A stretch of 64,000 nt of DNA, taken from NCBI RefSeq assembly GCF_012489685.1, contig NC_080044.1, positions 22,796,369-22,860,368 of the forward strand, read 5' to 3'. Each line of letters starts with the position of its first letter. Position 1 is the stretch's first letter. A program made the translations under genes and the position numbers. The notes below the pieces were generated by a model. That model was not told where the DNA came from, searched no databases, and saw nothing but the letters and a program-made list of their open reading frames with translations. Positions 33,079-43,082 of this stretch are shown here, one piece after another. This DNA is from Lotus japonicus (lineage: Eukaryota; Streptophyta; Magnoliopsida; Fabales; Fabaceae).

Positions 33079-34160
33079 CTACCCCCCCCCCAAAACAACA
33101 TATAACAAACAAGCAAGGGTCAGTTACAAATCAACATAGATATATGGCAATTCTCAACACATATTATCTCTTAGTTTTAATAGGATTTTATATAACAGTT
33201 AGTCATCACCTAAGAGTTCGGTTAGACTAACGAACCTCACCATTCACACAACCACCTCAACACCTTGGCCAATCTCGAACATCTGCAGATGCACAATTCT
33301 CACTTAGTACAACCCTCAGTTCATGGGGAGACGCGCAGTCAATCCCAAGGGGACACACAGTACAACCCTTAATTCTCAGGACGACATAAAGTCAATCCAA
33401 CACCCTCGCATGCAAGTAATCGTTTGTCTCTAACGGCACCATCGTTCTCATGGTCCACAGTCTTAACTAGACCTATGTTCCATATTAATTCACATTTTAC
33501 TTGCAAGCGACTTAGTTCACAATTCTCTTTGTTTATGGCTCTAATTAGCCAACCTAGAGTCTTAACAAATTTAACGTCGAATAATGAACATAAACGACAA
33601 TAAAAATTCACAACACCAATGGGAAATACAGCTGGATGAGCGACCCTTGTAACATTATCTCAGTCTGGCATTATTCATATTACATCAATACTCATAATCA
33701 TGTTCTCATGCATATCAACTAATATATCTTAGCAAACTCATCGAACAAGGCATCGGACGTAGTTGTGCTTGAAACGAAAGAAAGAAATTCCCCGAACCCC
33801 CTGAAATAGGGTTCGGCCGAACCCAATATGAGTCCTAGGGTTTGTATTTTTTTTCTTTCTTTCCCTTCAACCTCACAAGCATAAGTCCACCCACAACATC
33901 AACCATATTCACCCAAAAAAATTAGATCCAACAATCACCAACCTTCATGTTAAAAACATGTGAAAAACAAAGACCAAAATAGCAACTAAACATGTGATTG
34001 TTACTTATGATCATAGAGCCATACTAGATACATCAAATAAAGGATACACATCATGGTTTTCACGACATCAATGTACAGCAGCAAACATGTTCACAAAACT
34101 CATGCAAAAACATGCAAGAATACATCTTTTCTCAAGGATTTTCATGGCAACATCCTAAGC

Positions 34161-34240
34161 ATCTACCCTTTTCCTAAACCAGCCCTTACTTTGATGAAAC
34201 ATCTACCCTTTTCCTAAACCAGCCCTTACCTTGATGAAAC
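34161..34240. repeat. 40-bp tandem duplication in LTR F
   Basis: Two copies (34161-34200, 34201-34240) differing at one base; it duplicates the donor-like AAGGTAAGGGC site (the first copy reads AAAGTAAGGGC on the minus strand). Confidence 0.9.
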
Positions 34241-34693
34241 TTGATGGAAAAGAAAAGGTTTTTGATGAGAAAGAGACTCCAACTAGCTGTTGTCCAAGTC
34301 CCTTCTCTTGCTCTCCCACTCGATCTCTCTCTCCCTCACGTTCCTCTCTCTCTCTCTCGCGCGTGTGGTGGCCGGCGGCGTTAGGGCTGAAGATGGCGGC
34401 TCCTCTCTCTTTTCTCTCTTCTTTCTTCTGTTTTACGTAACAAGGGTGTATGGGAGGCACTTCTAATTCAGCTTTTGTGAAAAAAAAGGATTTCCCTCCC
34501 CCCCCTTCTAGATGCAAAACCGGCGGCACACTCTCAAATGGGCTAGGGTTTTGTTTTTTTTTTCTCATTTTCCTTCACTTGCTAGCCCAAGCCCAAAACC
34601 ATTAGTCAAAATAATTAATCACTCATTAATTAGACATAATCAGACTTTAAAACAAATAAAACTCCCCCCCCCCTCGTTCAACATATGTGGCCG

Positions 34694-34787
34694 GCGGCCA
34701 CAAGGGTTATTAGGGTTTCAAACCCTAATTTCCCTCCTTGGCGGCCACAAGGGTTATTAGGGTTTCAAACCCTAATTTCCCTCCTTC
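34694..34787. repeat. 47-bp tandem duplication in LTR F
   Basis: Two identical or nearly identical copies (34694-34740 and 34741-34787) including ACAAGGGTTATTAGGG. Confidence 0.9.
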
Positions 34788-34926
34788 CTCAAGCCCATGA
34801 CATTCCTAGCCCAATAAGGATCTTCTCACACTTTTCTTAAGCCCACAAACTCTGACTTTAATTAAATAATTTAATAATTAATCACTAATTAAAAAGATTA
34901 AAACAAAACAAAATCGCAAGAACTGT

Positions 34927-36286
34927 TGTTGGTAAATCCGCAAGTGTACGAATCCACCCGGTTTTAAATATCGAACCACAGGGATTGTGAGTGAATAGAT
35001 TCGGTTCAAGCTTTGAGTTTGAAGGTTTGTTTTATTGAGGCAAACATATGACGAAGTAGTAATAAGGAAAAAGAAAATATAAATTCAGAAATGAAACAGA
35101 GAATGAAAAGAAAGAGTGATTTACTTTGGGTTCTTGCTCAACTAATCAATTCAAGCACATCATTCTAAGCACATGTTCTCATGAATCTCTCCTTGATGCT
35201 ATAGCCTAAGCAACTACCTATCGATGCCTCGCATAGATAATTCTTTCAAACCAAAAGATAAGCCCAATTCCTTGCGTACTTAAACATTTGTTTGAAGCAT
35301 AAAGATTATAAAGTTCAGGCCAACAAACCCCAACCCTTCCTCTATTCCTAGTAGCAAGTATAGAAGAGGTAATCCCATAATAAGTCCCTAATCTATAACA
35401 AACTTCCGTTCCAATTATAGAAAAGTATAAAGCTAGCACATGTTCTAACTTGAAACATAAAGCATGGATATGGGATTCAAGGGAAGAAGAAGAACATGTG
35501 GGAAAGAACTTAAGATTATAACTCAAATACAAAAAGTCTTACAAAGAAATCCAAAGCAAAAGAAGAGAGATTAGCCAAGCATGGCTAAGAACCTGAATTA
35601 CAAGCTTAGAAGCCCTCTCACACTCTCCTAGATGCTCCTCTACCTCTGATTTTATGTAAAAATGAAAGTAGTATCCAAGATTCCCAAAGAAAGTGACTAA
35701 AATCCTATTTATAGGCAAAATTCCCGAGTTTGGGCTGTTCTGGGCGCTCAGGCGCCAATTCAGAGCGCCTGAGCGCCAATTCCATCCTGAAAATGAGCCC
35801 CTGGAAGGTAATTGGCGCCTAGGCGCCAATTAAGCACGCCTAGGCGCCAATTCCAGAACCCTGGAAAAAGCAATTGGCGCCTAGGCGCCAATGGAGCACG
35901 CCTAGGTGCTCTGACTCGCTGGAAAACCTTTTGATCTTCATTTTAACTCCTCTTTAAGCCTCTCTTCAATTCTCCAAACCTCTAGACACTCCATCTTTAG
36001 CTGTTACAACCTGAAAACTTGATGACAAAGCTAGGAAAATATCTAGAAATTCAGAGGTTAGTTTTGCACAAAGGCTCCAAAACAAGTGGAAATTGCCTAT
36101 GACACTCAAACTCTAATTAAATGCAACTAAAGCCCTTATAAAACTACAAAATTACTAAACTAATGCAAATGCACAAATAAAAGTCAAAATGCATGAGAAT
36201 GCATGAAACACTACATGAGACACAAGAAAAAGACTCAAAACTAACAAAGGAAAACCCTAAAAACATCATATAAACCCGGGTCATCA
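34927..36286 (-). repeat. Athila-like solo LTR
   Basis: 1360 bp, minus strand TGATGACCC to ACCAACA, flanked by TSDs ACTGT (34922-34926, 36287-36291). Same family as 28549-29817. TATA on the minus strand near 35704-35715. An array of perfect GGCGCCTAGGCGCC palindromes and variants occupies 35741-35911, directly upstream of TATA. Confidence 0.9.
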
Positions 36287-36433
36287 ACTGTACAGCAACA
36301 CCTCTGCTCACTAAAACATCGATATCTCGGGCTACAGATATCGGAATGACATGAAACCAACGAGAGAATTTAGTTAACAGAGAGAGCTACAACTCTTATG
36401 AAGAAAGCTTCTCGATATTAGGTCGTTAAGACC

Positions 36434-38188
36434 TAGGGATGGCACCCGCGCGGGGTGGGGGCGGGGAGTGCCTCCCCCTGTAAGATCAAGTTTTGATCGA
36501 GTAGTACAACTCTATGTTTTGATGATTACAAGTTAACATTTGAGTATGAACAATTATGGTACGCTAACGTGTTTTTCTGAGTGTGCTATTTACAGGCTCT
36601 GACCTCAATTCAATCTCACACAAATCAGAAGCACTGTGCATAAAGAGTGACCCAAGCAACGCTTTCGCAACATCTATTTTCACTCTGAACAGTAGAAATG
36701 CTTCAGAAGATCTGAAGTCATACAAGCTCTGATATGGACTCAGTCACTTGAAGTTCTGAAGATCCAGAAGTTCTGACAACCAAGAAACTCTGAAGGTTCA
36801 GATGTTCTGATGGTGTAAAAGACTCTGAAGATTCAGAAGCTGAATAGTGGAAACTCTGATGTCCAGAAGCAAGAAACTCTAAAGACCATGTACTTCCCTC
36901 TGAGTTCAGAATCAGAAGATACAACGTTCAGAGGATCTGTGCTTTCCCTCTGACTCTGATCAACCGGCTTCACAAGTTCCAACATGAAGCATTCCCCTGA
37001 TCAGAAGTCTCCTAGGTTTAAAGGTCAAGTCACTATCCAAGTACAAAAGCAAATGTACTTTCCTGACGACCTACCTAACGTTCTCAGCCACAGCAGAAGC
37101 TGGAATTTCCAGAACTGCCCTCCAACGGTAGCATTTCCATGCAGCGTTCAAACCCTAATCCTTGGAGTATAAATAGAGGCTGAAGATTGAAAGATGCGGT
37201 TGGAAGAATTACACACGCGCAAGCTATATTCAAAAACCTTCTAATCATTCTTTCATCTGAATTAAGTGTGTTTACTATTAGCTTTTCAGAAGCAAATCTC
37301 TTGTAAACATTCTTTCTTAAACAGTTTGTTTAGTTACCTTTAGGAGATCAAGGTTGATCAGATCCTAGAGAAGACTAAGAGAGTGAATCTTAGTGTGAGC
37401 TAAGTCAGTGTAATTGTTAGTCACTTGTAGGTTTCAAGTGCAGTTGTAACACTTTACCTGATTAGTGGATTGCCTTCATTCTAAGAAGGAAGAAATCACA
37501 TTAACGGGTGGACTGGATTAGCTTGAGGGATTTATCAAGTGAACCAGGATAAAAATCCTTGTGTGCTTTTCTATCTCTTATCTTTAGAACTAAGTTCTCG
37601 AAAAGATTTGTTGAAATCTTTAAGGTGGAAGTTTTATCTTGAAAACGTTATTCAAACCTCCCTTTCTACCGTTTTTCATACCTTCACCCCCATCCCCGTC
37701 CCCGCATCTCTTTTATGTCCCCATCCCCACTCCTCATCCCCGTGACGGGGTGAATTTTCTCCCCATCCCCAATCCCCACCTCCCCACGGGTCCCCGCAGA
37801 TCCCCCTGGGGACCATTAACATATAATTAAAAATAAAATAAAAATAAATTAAATATAAAAAATTCTTAAATTTCCATGTGGACTACAAATAGTTAAATAT
37901 AGAAATCACAAATGAGAATGAAATATGTCAAGTTCTATGAAAATATATAATGAAGTTCAAATAACATTCAATTTACTATTAAGGGTATTATTGATTTTTT
38001 ACCTATGCATACAGGGCGGGGATTCCGTGGGGCGGGGAGGGTGATCCCCACCCCCATCCCCAAATTTATCTCGGGGGAATTTTTGTCCCCATCCCCATCC
38101 CCACAGGGAAAAATTCCCCAAGATCGGGGCCCCAAACATGGCAGTCCCCGCGGGGATCCCCAGATGTAGGTGGAAATTGCCATCCCTA
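36434..38188. mobile_element. hAT-type MITE with C/G-rich subterminal repeats, split by a SIRE solo LTR
   Basis: Terminal inverted repeats TAGGGATGGCA / TGCCATCCCTA and a perfect 8-bp TSD TTAAGACC (36426-36433, 38189-38196), the hAT signature. Without the SIRE LTR it is about 540 bp. Interior is rich in CCCCATCCCC / GGGGATGGGG-type repeats. No transposase ORF. Confidence 0.88.
36479..37686 (+). repeat. SIRE solo LTR 1
   Basis: 1208 bp, TGTAAGATCAAG to CATACCTTCA, flanked by CCCCC TSDs (36474-36478, 37687-37691). TATA-like TATAAATAG near 37169. Inserted in the C-rich part of the hAT element. Confidence 0.92.
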
Positions 38189-38319
38189 TTAAGACCTGTC
38201 AAAAATTCACACAAGATCACGGACAGATTCATAAGAAACTCAAACTTCACCAAAAACTTCACATTTATTCATTAACTCATATAAGTAATACAATAGTAAG
38301 GTTAGGGTCTTACACAACC

Positions 38320-38475
38320 ACTGAATCAGAATATGTCGTCATTTCAGAAGCAGCCAAGGAGATAATATGGCTGAAGAATTTTCTCAAAGAATTGGGAAAA
38401 GAACAATATGTTTCTCCATTGTTTAGTGATAGTCAAAGTTCTATCTGCCTTGCAAAGTACATACAGATGAAGTAT
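38320..38475 (+). pseudogene. pol: Tork-type copia RNase H, fragment 2
   Basis: Continues the frame of 31563-31615 (TTESEYVVISEAAKEIIW, LFSDSQSSICLAK). Compared with the family, about ten residues of the conserved NP..HSRTKHI block are missing near 38455, a small deletion unrelated to the LTR insertions. Ends at the LTR D target site AGTAT. Confidence 0.85.
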
Positions 38476-39248
38476 TGTAAGACCCGGGGATTTATTTATG
38501 TTTTGTATTATTTAAGAATAATATAAAGTACGATGTTTTATTTTCAGTAAGGAGAAAATACTGATTAATTATTACTATAACGCTTGTATAGTAATTTATT
38601 ACGTAATTAATTATTACGTAAAGCGCGAGTAGTCGATATGCATGCATGCACATGCATAATTTTGGGTAGTGCATAAAATATGCAAAAAGGGAATTTTCGA
38701 GACTCATATCTATTATATTGGAGGAGGAGTTTTATTTATTTATTAAATAAATATAAAGTGTTATGGGAATTTATTTAAATCAGATTTTTATTTTGAATTA
38801 ATTTATTTTGAGAAGATAGGATTTGAAAATTGGAGATATACTTTTTTTTTATGTTGGCCGAAAATTTGGTTTAAAAGGGCAAAGATATTGGAGATATTTT
38901 ATAATGAAATAAATGCTTTGGGTCATCTTTATTTTAAAAAAAAAAAAATTCAGATTTTATTTAAACTAATATGGAAGGTTTTTAATTTTTGAAAATTGGT
39001 TAAGGAGAGAGAGAGTGGCCGAAAACTCTAGTTGCTAGGGTTTAGGGCTTTATTTTGAAATTTAAACCAATTTTCCTTGATTTGAGGGTTTAATTGAAGA
39101 GAAAATCAGAAAAATATCCTTGGGATATTTTGATTTTTCTTGGTGATTAAGTAATTAATTTGAATTAAAGTTTATTGAAATTATATTTTAACCCTGGGCT
39201 TGGGCTGAAAATAAGGGTTTTATTGTATTTTCACCTCCACACCCTCCA

Positions 39249-39259
39249 CTATAAATAGG
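39249..39259 (+). promoter_or_regulatory. TATA box of LTR D
   Basis: CTATAAATAGG, the best TATA match in the LTR, 775 bp from its start and about 1.1 kb upstream of the LTR ORF. Confidence 0.7.
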
Positions 39260-39604
39260 AGTCTCTAGTGAAGGGAAAATCACAACTCAGAGCTCTCCAA
39301 ATTTTTGTGAGTCTCTATCTCTCCCTCTCCAGAGTTCTTCTTGACCTCTATAGGAAATAATTCCTATAGTAACTAAGCTCTGCTTCCTTCGGGAAGTAGT
39401 GAACTCAAGTATTTTTTTCTTCTTGTTTACAAGAAGAAGATGAAATATTGTTGGGTTTTAGGGGATGGGGTTCGAATATTTGAAGGGGGGAAATGATGCT
39501 CCTTTTTCCTTCAAACTCTAACCCTAGTTTGTTGGTCCGTGCAGGTTCGCGCACGGAAAGGTTAGATCGAACGTACTCGATCTCGCGTGGAAAGCGTAGC
39601 CAAG

Positions 39605-40366
39605 GTGAGGGCACTTCCGTCTAGAGAAGTCTTACTGCTTTCCTGCATGTGAAGTTGTATGCGAGTGTGGTTGATAACATGCTTAGTATTAGTATTCAAT
39701 ATTATGCTAAGTGATGATATGATGTATGATTTATTACTAAGTTAATATGATAAATTCTTAGTATGCTATAGAACTAGTTAGTTGATGTATGCTAGTTCAA
39801 GTATGCCTTATTTGCTAAGTGAAATTATGCATGATGTTATTTAATTTCAATAACATGAGATAAAATGCCTGTCTATTTACTTGAAGTAGTAACATGAGAC
39901 TAGGATTTTATGATGTTTACTCGCATGCAAGTAAATTATGATTAGTGGAACATAGGTCTGGTTAGGACTATGAACCATGAGAACAGTGGTTCCGTTAGAG
40001 ACAAAACGGATAACTTGCACGCGAGGGTGAATGCGGTTTGAACCGTGATGTTATGACTTGTGGGTGTCTGACCCATGGTGTGCTGTGGTCGTTCCAAGGA
40101 ACGCCATGATGTTGTGAGCTTTGCTCATGGTGTTGTTCGTCTGCTGGACGAATGGTGTTGGATCCAAGGTGAAAGGTGGTTGTGTGAAAAGTGAGGACGC
40201 ATAGACTAACTGAAACTTAGGCTATGTGATTAACCTTTTAGTTATGTTCTGTTGATTAATGATGATATTATATTGTCTATAACATGCTAGAGACTAGAGA
40301 TATTTGAGAGTCAGAAGTTGACCCTCTCTATTTGCTATTTGTTGTTTGGGCGCTTAACGCCAACAG
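39605..40366 (+). promoter_or_regulatory. Candidate LTR leader intron
   Basis: GT follows CAAG at 39601-39604 and the AG at 40365-40366 abuts the ATG of the LTR ORF. Similar donor-like sites occur in LTRs A, E, F, G and Gypsy-1, and AG|ATG pairs in A, F and G. Splicing is inferred only; the acceptor pyrimidine tract is weak. Confidence 0.35.
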
Positions 40367-40936
40367 ATGGTGATCCGGAAGGAGCTAGTGGATCAGGACT
40401 GGGAGATTTATCTCCATAGTTTTGATGAGGACACGGCCTGGGGTGTCGACTACCGCCAGGAGAAGAACGTGTACGTCGGCGGCGCGACCATCTTCAAAAG
40501 AGACCAAGCTGGGCAGATTGTTGAGACTCAGCCTATCAGAGGGAAGATTCGGTTTCCTCACGCACCCTTCCGTTTTGGACTCCCCTTAGGGATGGATTTT
40601 CTCAGCGGTTCGGAGTCGGACCCTAGTGAGGGGCCAGGCTACGAGTCAGGCGAGGGGAGCGAGCCTTCAGTGACTTCCGAGTACCGGAATCCGACAGAGG
40701 GACTTTTGGTGCCGAAGGAGGAGCCGGTGAGCCCCATTGCACCACCCGAGCAAGGGCTGAATCAGGGACTCATGGATCCCGTACCATTAGGGTTTGGGTG
40801 GAGCTTGGAGGCATTGAGGCAGTGGAACCTGGACATGAAAGTTGAGCTTCCGAAGCCAGGAGAGGAGACGTCAGAGCCTTCCAACATGTGGGCCAGAGAA
40901 GATGCAGACTGCAACGAGTGGCCTTGTTTGGGTTGA
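40367..40936 (+). CDS. LTR ORF D: conserved hypothetical ORF inside a long LTR
   Basis: 189 codons from ATG directly after CAACAG. N-terminal ~70 residues form a compact conserved region (WEIYL, AWGVD, VYVGGA, RD, IVETQ) shared ungapped with LTR ORF F and, more weakly, with LTR-A. The rest is acidic and Gly/Ser/Pro/Glu-rich, likely disordered, then WSLEALRQWNL near the end. No signal peptide, membrane segment, zinc finger or enzyme motif is visible. It lies downstream of TATA within the LTR, so it would precede gag in element RNA. Family and function unknown; retained translation is inferred from the shared pattern. Confidence 0.6.
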   Translation: MVIRKELVDQDWEIYLHSFDEDTAWGVDYRQEKNVYVGGATIFKRDQAGQIVETQPIRGKIRFPHAPFRFGLPLGMDFLSGSESDPSEGPGYESGEGSEPSVTSEYRNPTEGLLVPKEEPVSPIAPPEQGLNQGLMDPVPLGFGWSLEALRQWNLDMKVELPKPGEETSEPSNMWAREDADCNEWPCLG

Positions 40937-41270
40937 TAGCGCTGTTTTATTTTTGGAGCTTTTATTTTACTTTGAAGTACTTGTAGTTGATTTTCAAATG
41001 TAAATAATTTTGTCAGATTACTAGGGTGGTTTTGTTTACACACATGGGTGTGGCCACCGTACATTATTTCAGTTATTGAATTTATATCAATCGTTCGTTT
41101 TCCTTACTCGCACGTTTGTTTATTTGATTTATATTTAACGCTGAGAACTTTCGTAATAATTGGATCTTTGTCGTTTAATGAAGATTAATAAATGGACGGC
41201 GAAAATTCTTTGTGAAAATCATGATTTTTGGTTTTTCGTGACGTCCGAGAAATCGGGGCGTTACAAGTAT

Positions 41271-41396
41271 CACTTCATCAGAGAACTTATAGATGATGAA
41301 GAATTATCCTTGCTGAAGATCTTAGGATCAAAGAACCCAGCTGATATGTTGACCAAGACTGTTATAGCTGGTAAGCTGAGTGGCCTTCAAGGATAG
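41271..41396 (+). pseudogene. pol: Tork-type copia RNase H, fragment 3 with natural stop
   Basis: Resumes exactly after the LTR D target site (HFIRELIDDEELSLLKI) and ends with NPADMLTKT...KLSGLQG and TAG, the usual C-terminus of Tnt1/Tork-like pol. Confidence 0.88.
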
Positions 41397-41489
41397 TTGA
41401 TGACGAAGGCGCTACACTAAGTGAAGAGCAGAAGAGCTTACTGTTTACTAGAAGTTACTACAATTAGACTCAAATTGGGAGAATTATTA

Positions 41490-41720
41490 TGTTATGTAGT
41501 CTATATGTAGTCTCACATCGCTTAGAATTAGAAAGAGTTTGTCTTACTCTTGCTATATATAAGCACCTCATTGTAAACACTGTTTGCACTAAAGAGAAAT
41601 ATTACTACCTAGTGTAGCCGTGGATGTAGGTACACACATTTTGTTCCGAACCACGTTAAAATTCATGTGCGATATTTCTTTCTCTCTTCTCTCCTTTTTA
41701 TTATTGCTCCCAGCATTCCA
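41490..41720 (+). repeat. Tork-type 3' LTR (borders approximate)
   Basis: A purine-rich stretch (TTGGGAGAA) about 90 bp after the pol stop is followed by TGTTATGTAGTC, a TATA box (TATATATAAG near 41562) and a pyrimidine-rich end near 41715. The right border is uncertain and I found no duplication. Confidence 0.55.
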
Positions 41721-42198
41721 CCCCTCACCTTTCTCAGTCTGCCATGAGGTCTCTTCGGAGTTAAGTCTTAGGCTACCTTATAGTGCTTGCGCGGCCTTCC
41801 TCTACCTCGCCAGGCTATGAAAGATTCCTGCAATTGCAAAGCTTTGTCTACATGTGATTCTTCTTAATCCTGCTCTAGCACATTTTCGTTCTCATCATCT
41901 GATTACAATCTCAACCCCTAATTCTCATGTATCTCGCTGTACAAGCTGCTAATTGTTCCTTCCACTTGACTGAAAGACAGTGGTCCCCACAATAAAGATG
42001 ACTTTATGGCCCTACCTGCCCAAATTAAGCTGATACCATTTGAAACAAATCTAGAACTAATTGCTCCCACCACAAATTTTGCCCAGGCAATCATTGACGG
42101 GAATAATTCCTCATAATTTGTACAATACAGTTTTTGCCAGGTCACCCCTTTTATTCTACCATTATTATATCCCACACGGATTTCCAAATCATCCAAGT
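41721..42198 (-). pseudogene. LINE ORF1-like fragment, C-terminal part
   Basis: Minus-strand reading with scattered stops; encodes LDDLEIRVGYNNGRIKGVTWQKL and, lower down, a short RGRGRPRK-like end often seen in plant LINE ORF1 proteins. Continues the frame family of 42479-43080 across the Stowaway MITE. Assignment is tentative. Confidence 0.35.
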
Positions 42199-42200
42199 TA

Positions 42201-42476
42201 CTCCCTCCATTCCTATATAGCTGACACTTTAAGGTTGTTGCACAAGTATTAAGAAATAGCAATTAATGTTCTTGTTTTATTAAAATTACAATATAACTTC
42301 ATATTATACCCTTTATCTCTCTTATTAATTCTAACTTTTCAATTTTCCTACCACCAATAAATGAAGAGTACAATTGGTAAAATATAATTAATGTTCTCTT
42401 AAACTTTGTAAAGTGACAGATAATTTGAAACAAAATTCAGTTAGAAATAGTGTCAGTTATATAGGAACGGAGGGAG
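42201..42476. mobile_element. Stowaway-type MITE
   Basis: 276 bp, TIRs CTCCCTCCATTCCTATATAG / inverted end GGAACGGAGGGAG, TA target duplication (42199-42200, 42477-42478). Tc1/mariner-derived, non-autonomous. Confidence 0.92.
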
Positions 42477-42478
42477 TA

Positions 42479-43082
42479 ATATTTTTAAATTTTTGAATGC
42501 CTCCAATTTCTGCCATGTCATACCCATTCCGTTAAATCCTGAGCCTCTCTCTCCAATTATGGTATCCCATTCTTCTCCTGCTTCTGTGCCACACGTGTCT
42601 GAAATTTGTCCCACGTGCAAACAAAGATTTCGAGCGGGACCCACAGTTTGAAATCTGATTCCTCACCCAAACATTTGACCAACTCCCCTGGCCCCCACCC
42701 AGCTGTAACGGCCACCGATCACGCTTCTCCAATCTCTGTACCGGTTCCACATCCTCAATTTCCGGTTCCGGCAAGACCTCGCCTTCCTTCGGCGATGCCA
42801 CATTCGATTGCGGTGCTACCTCAAACTTCCCTGTCGGGCTGCAATCCCAATCTGTGTTCCGTGACTGGCGTAGTGGGCATATACACAACACCGCCGTAAG
42901 CATGCATAGTCCTCTCTTGTTCTACCAATACCTTGATCTGCTTCCCATCAACTTGAACTTGAAACGCACTCGCTTGCCAAATTGGATGCGGTGTTTCAAC
43001 CAGAATCATCGCCACATCCATTCCTGTCCTCTGTTTGTTCTGGTAAGGACTGGCGGGAACCGACCTGAGTGACGTATGGACG
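42479..43082 (-). pseudogene. LINE ORF1-like fragment, middle part
   Basis: Minus-strand ORF pieces (42821-43087 and 42532-42903, different frames) encode a segment beginning AMILVETPHPIWQASAFQV with DGKQIKVLVEQE, resembling the region after the RNA-binding domain in plant LINE ORF1, followed by acidic and Trp-rich sequence. At least one frameshift. A host RRM pseudogene remains possible. Confidence 0.4.

Larger units (their letters stand above)
31616..38314 (-). repeat. LTR F: Tekay-related solo LTR with three nested insertions
   Basis: Minus strand TGTAAGACCC to GGGGCGTTGCA, flanked by perfect TSDs CAACC (31611-31615, 38315-38319). No internal region is attached, so it is a solo LTR left by LTR-LTR recombination. 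Removing the Mutator MITE, Athila-like solo LTR and hAT element leaves about 3.0 kb, close to LTR D (2790 bp) and LTR G (2719 bp). Carries an intact LTR ORF and a donor-like site at 34229/34230. Confidence 0.9.
38476..41265 (+). repeat. LTR D: Tekay-related solo LTR
   Basis: 2790 bp, TGTAAGACCCGGGG to GGGGCGTTACA, flanked by perfect TSDs AGTAT (38471-38475, 41266-41270) inside the Tork RNase H frame. TATA box CTATAAATAGG at 39249-39259, so transcription would begin near 39280 and about 2 kb of the LTR would be transcribed leader. Contains donor-like CAAG|GTGAGGGC at 39601-39612, the paired TGCAAGT/ACTTGCA module (39917-40027) and an intact ORF (40367-40936). Confidence 0.92.

Noticed and set aside
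37539..38262. Pro-rich ORFs in the hAT element
   Set aside because: Products of CCCCATCCCC repeats; no transposase domain.
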